DNA from: Wolfiporia cocos | Lineage: Eukaryota; Basidiomycota; Agaricomycetes; Polyporales; Phaeolaceae | NCBI GenBank assembly: GCA_029448655.1 | Contig: JACCLO010000011.1 | Coordinates: 1,302,001 to 1,366,000 of the forward strand | Reading direction: 5' to 3' | DNA: 64,000 nucleotides | Part shown: positions 61,088 to 64,000 of the stretch, in pieces | Layout: the number at the start of each line of letters is the position of its first letter | How positions within the stretch are numbered: the stretch's first letter is position 1 | Program-made: the position numbers and the translations under genes | The notes under the pieces: generated by a model | Told to the model about the DNA's origin: nothing | Seen by the model: the letters and a program-made list of their open reading frames with translations, nothing else | Database searches by the model: none

Positions 61088-64000
61088 ATGGACTTTGCCC
61101 GGAGGACTCGGACACTAGCTACACGTGCCCCTCCTGTAAAATACTTTTATCCTGACCCGCTCGCGTCGAAGTTTTTCACTTTGTATAATGTACATGGAAA
61201 CGATTCTCGAGACGACAATAAATCGTTCTCTATCGAAGTGGAACTGTGGGTATATGGAAAGAAAGTCAATGCCATGGCATTAATCGACACCGGTGCATCA
61301 ATAAGCGTCATTGATAAGAAACTCGTACATGAGGAAAAGTTAGTCACTCAAAAACTACCTTCACCTCTCGAGATTCGTAACGCCGACGGTACCTCTAATA
61401 CCGCCGGTAATATCAATATGGCAGTAAAAGCTTATATGGTGCACGAGGAACACAAGTCCACCGAATTCTTGTACGTAATGGACGTACAGAATGCGGATGT
61501 GATCCTCGGATATGACTGGTTCCTGAAACACAACCCGGACTTCAATTGGCCGGAAGGAACCTTCACATATCGGTGTACGGAAAAATGCAAACATGGCAAA
61601 CGGGTTTCAATTTCTGAGGAAGAAGACGAAATTGAACCCCGCAACATCTATCAGATCATCAACGACTTTCCAATAGATTTTCTCGGCTTAGAGGAGCCTG
61701 AGAATCCCTTTGTCGCTTGGGTGAACACCCTTGACGAAGGAACGGAACTCCTTATCGATGCCATTCAGTCGATAACGGAGAAGTCAGACGATGAATTCCT
61801 GACAGATGCGGATCTCCAGAAATGGAAATCCTTGGTTCCAGAGGAATACCAGGAGTTTGGTCCCACGGTATTTTCTCAGCGCGCATCCGAAAGGATGCCC
61901 GAACGGAAACCATACGATCACGCCATCGACTTCCCTGATGACGCGATACTACCGCCCCCGAGTAAGGCATACAAAATGTCTCCTCAGGAAGCGAACTCGC
62001 TAGATCAGTGGATTCAGGAAGAGTTACGGAAGGGCTACATCCGACACTCGAAATCTCCGATCGCGAGCCCGGTCTTCTTCGTCCCTAAAAAAGACGGCGG
62101 AGCCCGAATGGTAGTCGACTACCGAAAGGTGAACGACTTAACCATTAAAAACAGGTACCCTCTCCCACGCATAGACGAGCTTATCGATAAGCTTAGCCAG
62201 GCTTCGATATTTACGAAGCTCGACTTGCGTTGGGGTTACAACAACGTAAGAATCAAGGAGGGAGATGAATGGAAGACCGCATTCATTACGCCTAACGGCC
62301 TTTATGAAGCTGTAGTCATGTACTTCGGTTTTTGTAATGCACCCAGCACGTTCCAACACATGATGAACGATATTCTAGGTGACCTTATCAGAGAAGGAAA
62401 GGTCATTGTCTACCTAGACGACATCCTTGTGTTCGGAAACGACCTGTTGGAACACCGTCGTATTGTCAAGCAAGTATTACAAATCTTGCAAGACAACGAC
62501 TTGTTCGCGAAGCCTGAAAAGTGCTTCTTCGAACAAAGCAGCATTGAATACCTGGGAATGATCATTTCCAAAGGAAAAGTCGAAATGGACCCTAAGAAGG
62601 TAGCCGGTGTCATGGACTGGCCTACACCTGCCAAGGTGAAGGACGTCCAAGCCTTTGTTGGCTTCGCCAACTACTACCGACGGTTCATTAAAAATTTCTC
62701 CAAAGTGGTTAAGCCGTTAACCGAACTGTCCAAGAAAAACACGCAATGGAACTGGGGACCCGAACAAGCGGAAGCCTTCCAAACTCTCAAGGAAGCTTTC
62801 ACATCGGCTCCAATACTCCGGATCCCAGATCAGGAGTCCCCGTTCCGCGTGGAAGCGGATTCTTCCGATTACGCAACTGGTGCAGTGCTATCGCAATACT
62901 CTTCGGAGGATAAGCTCTGGCACCCGGTAGCCTTTTACTCGAAATCTCTATCAGCACCCGAAAGGAACTATGAGATTTACGATAAGGAGTTGCTCGCAAT
63001 CATCCGCGCTCTAGAGGAATGGAGACATTACCTCGAAGGACATCCACACAAGTTTGAAGTATGGTCGGATCATCTCAATCTGACATATTTCAAATCGGCA
63101 CAACGGCTAACCCGGAGACAGGCACGTTGGAGTCTTTACCTGACAAGGTTCAACTTCACCATGTGCCACAAACCCGGTAAAACAATGCTCACGGCTGACC
63201 CTCTGTCACGGAGGCCAGACCATGAAGAGGGGGTGGAACTCGACAATCGCGATCAAATTTTGCTGAAACCGGAATACTTTACGGTTAGGGCGCTAGAAGC
63301 GTCACAGCAGGAGATACAATCAGGCGACGAGGACCTTCTCCGACAAATCCGACAAGCCCTCATGAACGATCAAATTACCAAGGATTACCAGGAACTACTG
63401 AAAAGTGGTCCCAAGGAATTCGGTAAAGATCTCCAGGAATGGAACATGGAGGCCGGATTACTCCTCAGACGAGGAAAAGTGTACGTTCCAAAAGAGCCTA
63501 AGGAATTGCGCACGAAGATTCTGGAGTTACATCATGACCATGTGACGGCCGGACACTTCGGACGATGGAAGACCTATGAACTTCTATCACGTAATTACTG
63601 GTGGCCTGGAATGACCACGATGGTGAAGCAATACGTGGAAGGTTGTGACACATGTCAACGCATGAAGAACCACAACCAGACCCCGTACGGACCCCTGCAA
63701 CCGCTCCCAGTTCCGGAAGCACCTTGGGACACCGTCACAATTGACCTTATCGTCCACCTACCGCCCAGCGGCGAATTGAAACAATTCAATGCTATTATGG
63801 TAATAGTGGACCGGCTTACCAAACGAGCACACTTCATTCCCACGTCAGACAAGATAACGGCAAAAGAATTAGCGAACCTCCTGTACCTTCGGATTTATCC
63901 GAACCACGGACTTCCGAAACAAATCATTTCGGATAGAGGCCCGCAATTCGCAGCCGCCTTATTCAAGGGATGGTGTGAGCAATTGGGAATCCAACGGTCA
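61088..64000 (+). CDS. pol: Pol of element 3, partial (runs off right edge)
   Basis: The frame is open from ATG 61088 to the window end (971 codons). Domains in order: aspartic protease (LIDTGAS, about 65-72), reverse transcriptase (YLDD about 442), RNase H (EADSSDYATGAVL about 588), and integrase with the HHCC finger (HHDHVTAGH to CDTCQRMK, about 815-860), then the DDE core up to ISDRGPQF (about 948). No dUTPase lies between protease and reverse transcriptase. It is in the +1 frame relative to gag, after a 154-bp gap, so its expression differs from elements 1 and 2. It is intact as far as seen. Confidence 0.92.
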   Translation, partial: MDFARRTRTLATRAPPVKYFYPDPLASKFFTLYNVHGNDSRDDNKSFSIEVELWVYGKKVNAMALIDTGASISVIDKKLVHEEKLVTQKLPSPLEIRNADGTSNTAGNINMAVKAYMVHEEHKSTEFLYVMDVQNADVILGYDWFLKHNPDFNWPEGTFTYRCTEKCKHGKRVSISEEEDEIEPRNIYQIINDFPIDFLGLEEPENPFVAWVNTLDEGTELLIDAIQSITEKSDDEFLTDADLQKWKSLVPEEYQEFGPTVFSQRASERMPERKPYDHAIDFPDDAILPPPSKAYKMSPQEANSLDQWIQEELRKGYIRHSKSPIASPVFFVPKKDGGARMVVDYRKVNDLTIKNRYPLPRIDELIDKLSQASIFTKLDLRWGYNNVRIKEGDEWKTAFITPNGLYEAVVMYFGFCNAPSTFQHMMNDILGDLIREGKVIVYLDDILVFGNDLLEHRRIVKQVLQILQDNDLFAKPEKCFFEQSSIEYLGMIISKGKVEMDPKKVAGVMDWPTPAKVKDVQAFVGFANYYRRFIKNFSKVVKPLTELSKKNTQWNWGPEQAEAFQTLKEAFTSAPILRIPDQESPFRVEADSSDYATGAVLSQYSSEDKLWHPVAFYSKSLSAPERNYEIYDKELLAIIRALEEWRHYLEGHPHKFEVWSDHLNLTYFKSAQRLTRRQARWSLYLTRFNFTMCHKPGKTMLTADPLSRRPDHEEGVELDNRDQILLKPEYFTVRALEASQQEIQSGDEDLLRQIRQALMNDQITKDYQELLKSGPKEFGKDLQEWNMEAGLLLRRGKVYVPKEPKELRTKILELHHDHVTAGHFGRWKTYELLSRNYWWPGMTTMVKQYVEGCDTCQRMKNHNQTPYGPLQPLPVPEAPWDTVTIDLIVHLPPSGELKQFNAIMVIVDRLTKRAHFIPTSDKITAKELANLLYLRIYPNHGLPKQIISDRGPQFAAALFKGWCEQLGIQRS

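Larger units (their letters stand above)
56144..64000 (+). mobile_element. Ty3/gypsy LTR element 3 (right end outside window)
   Basis: It has a 699-bp 5' LTR, a self-priming primer site, a leader of about 1 kb, an extra ORF, gag, and pol running off the window inside integrase. All visible reading frames are intact. It differs from elements 1 and 2: no dUTPase, pol in the +1 frame with its own ATG after a 154-bp gap, and a long leader. The target duplication cannot be checked. Confidence 0.92.

Overview
This is a transposon-dense stretch of a filamentous fungal nuclear genome, most likely from an Agaricomycete basidiomycete. The evidence is Tf1/sushi-type Ty3 retrotransposons with chromodomains, a tnp2-family (CACTA/Plavaka-like) transposase gene, a fungal Helitron, a short-intron gene resembling the basidiomycete DUF6534 membrane family, and GT-AG introns of about 40-60 bp. 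I cannot name the species. No rRNA genes, CRISPR arrays or bacterial-style operons are present.

Layout. 1-308: 3' part of an LTR. 310-2013 and 9986-10152: decayed minus-strand coding sequence, split by a foldback MITE (1142-1857) and by Ty3 element 1 (2014-9977). 10411-11145: an unrecognised minus-strand ORF. 11888-12462 and 13225-13766: two solo LTRs. 13912-24225: Ty3 element 2 (minus strand), whose gag is split by a miniature LTR element, TRIM-1 (21156-23007). 25464-43774: an 18.3-kb terminal-inverted-repeat element with a tnp2 transposase gene, two unrecognised multi-exon genes and two head-to-tail Helitrons (31422-32447 and 32448-38709). 43796-44441: a second MITE copy. 44630-46606: a DUF6534-like gene, the best candidate for an ordinary host gene. 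48133-48562: solo LTR-like sequence. 49717-51630: TRIM-2. 52343-52885: 5' fragment of a phenol 2-monooxygenase-like gene. 53999-55250: LTR remnants. 56144 to the right edge: Ty3 element 3, with an extra ORF before gag.

How the parts relate. Elements 1 and 2 share one architecture: gag, pol in the -1 frame (protease, dUTPase, reverse transcriptase, RNase H, integrase, chromodomain), and a third ORF (ORF3) nested in another frame over a long pol extension. ORF3 encodes a double zinc-knuckle protein. All five LTR elements whose 5' end is visible (elements 1-3, TRIM-1, TRIM-2) have an 11-13-nt primer-binding site just inside the 5' LTR that is complementary to a site inside the LTR about 31-35 bp after a TATA box. 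This is the layout expected for Tf1-type self-priming. The TRIMs share terminal sequences and leader similarity with element 3 and are probably its non-autonomous partners. The MITEs share both distinct termini and 7-bp target duplications with the 18.3-kb element and are probably its non-autonomous relatives.

Most autonomous genes carry a single recent lesion: a TGA in pol of elements 1 and 2 and in the tnp2 gene, and frameshifts in the Helitron RepHel. Target duplications, LTR identity and exon boundaries were read by eye, so small coordinate errors of a base or two are possible in repeat-rich places.
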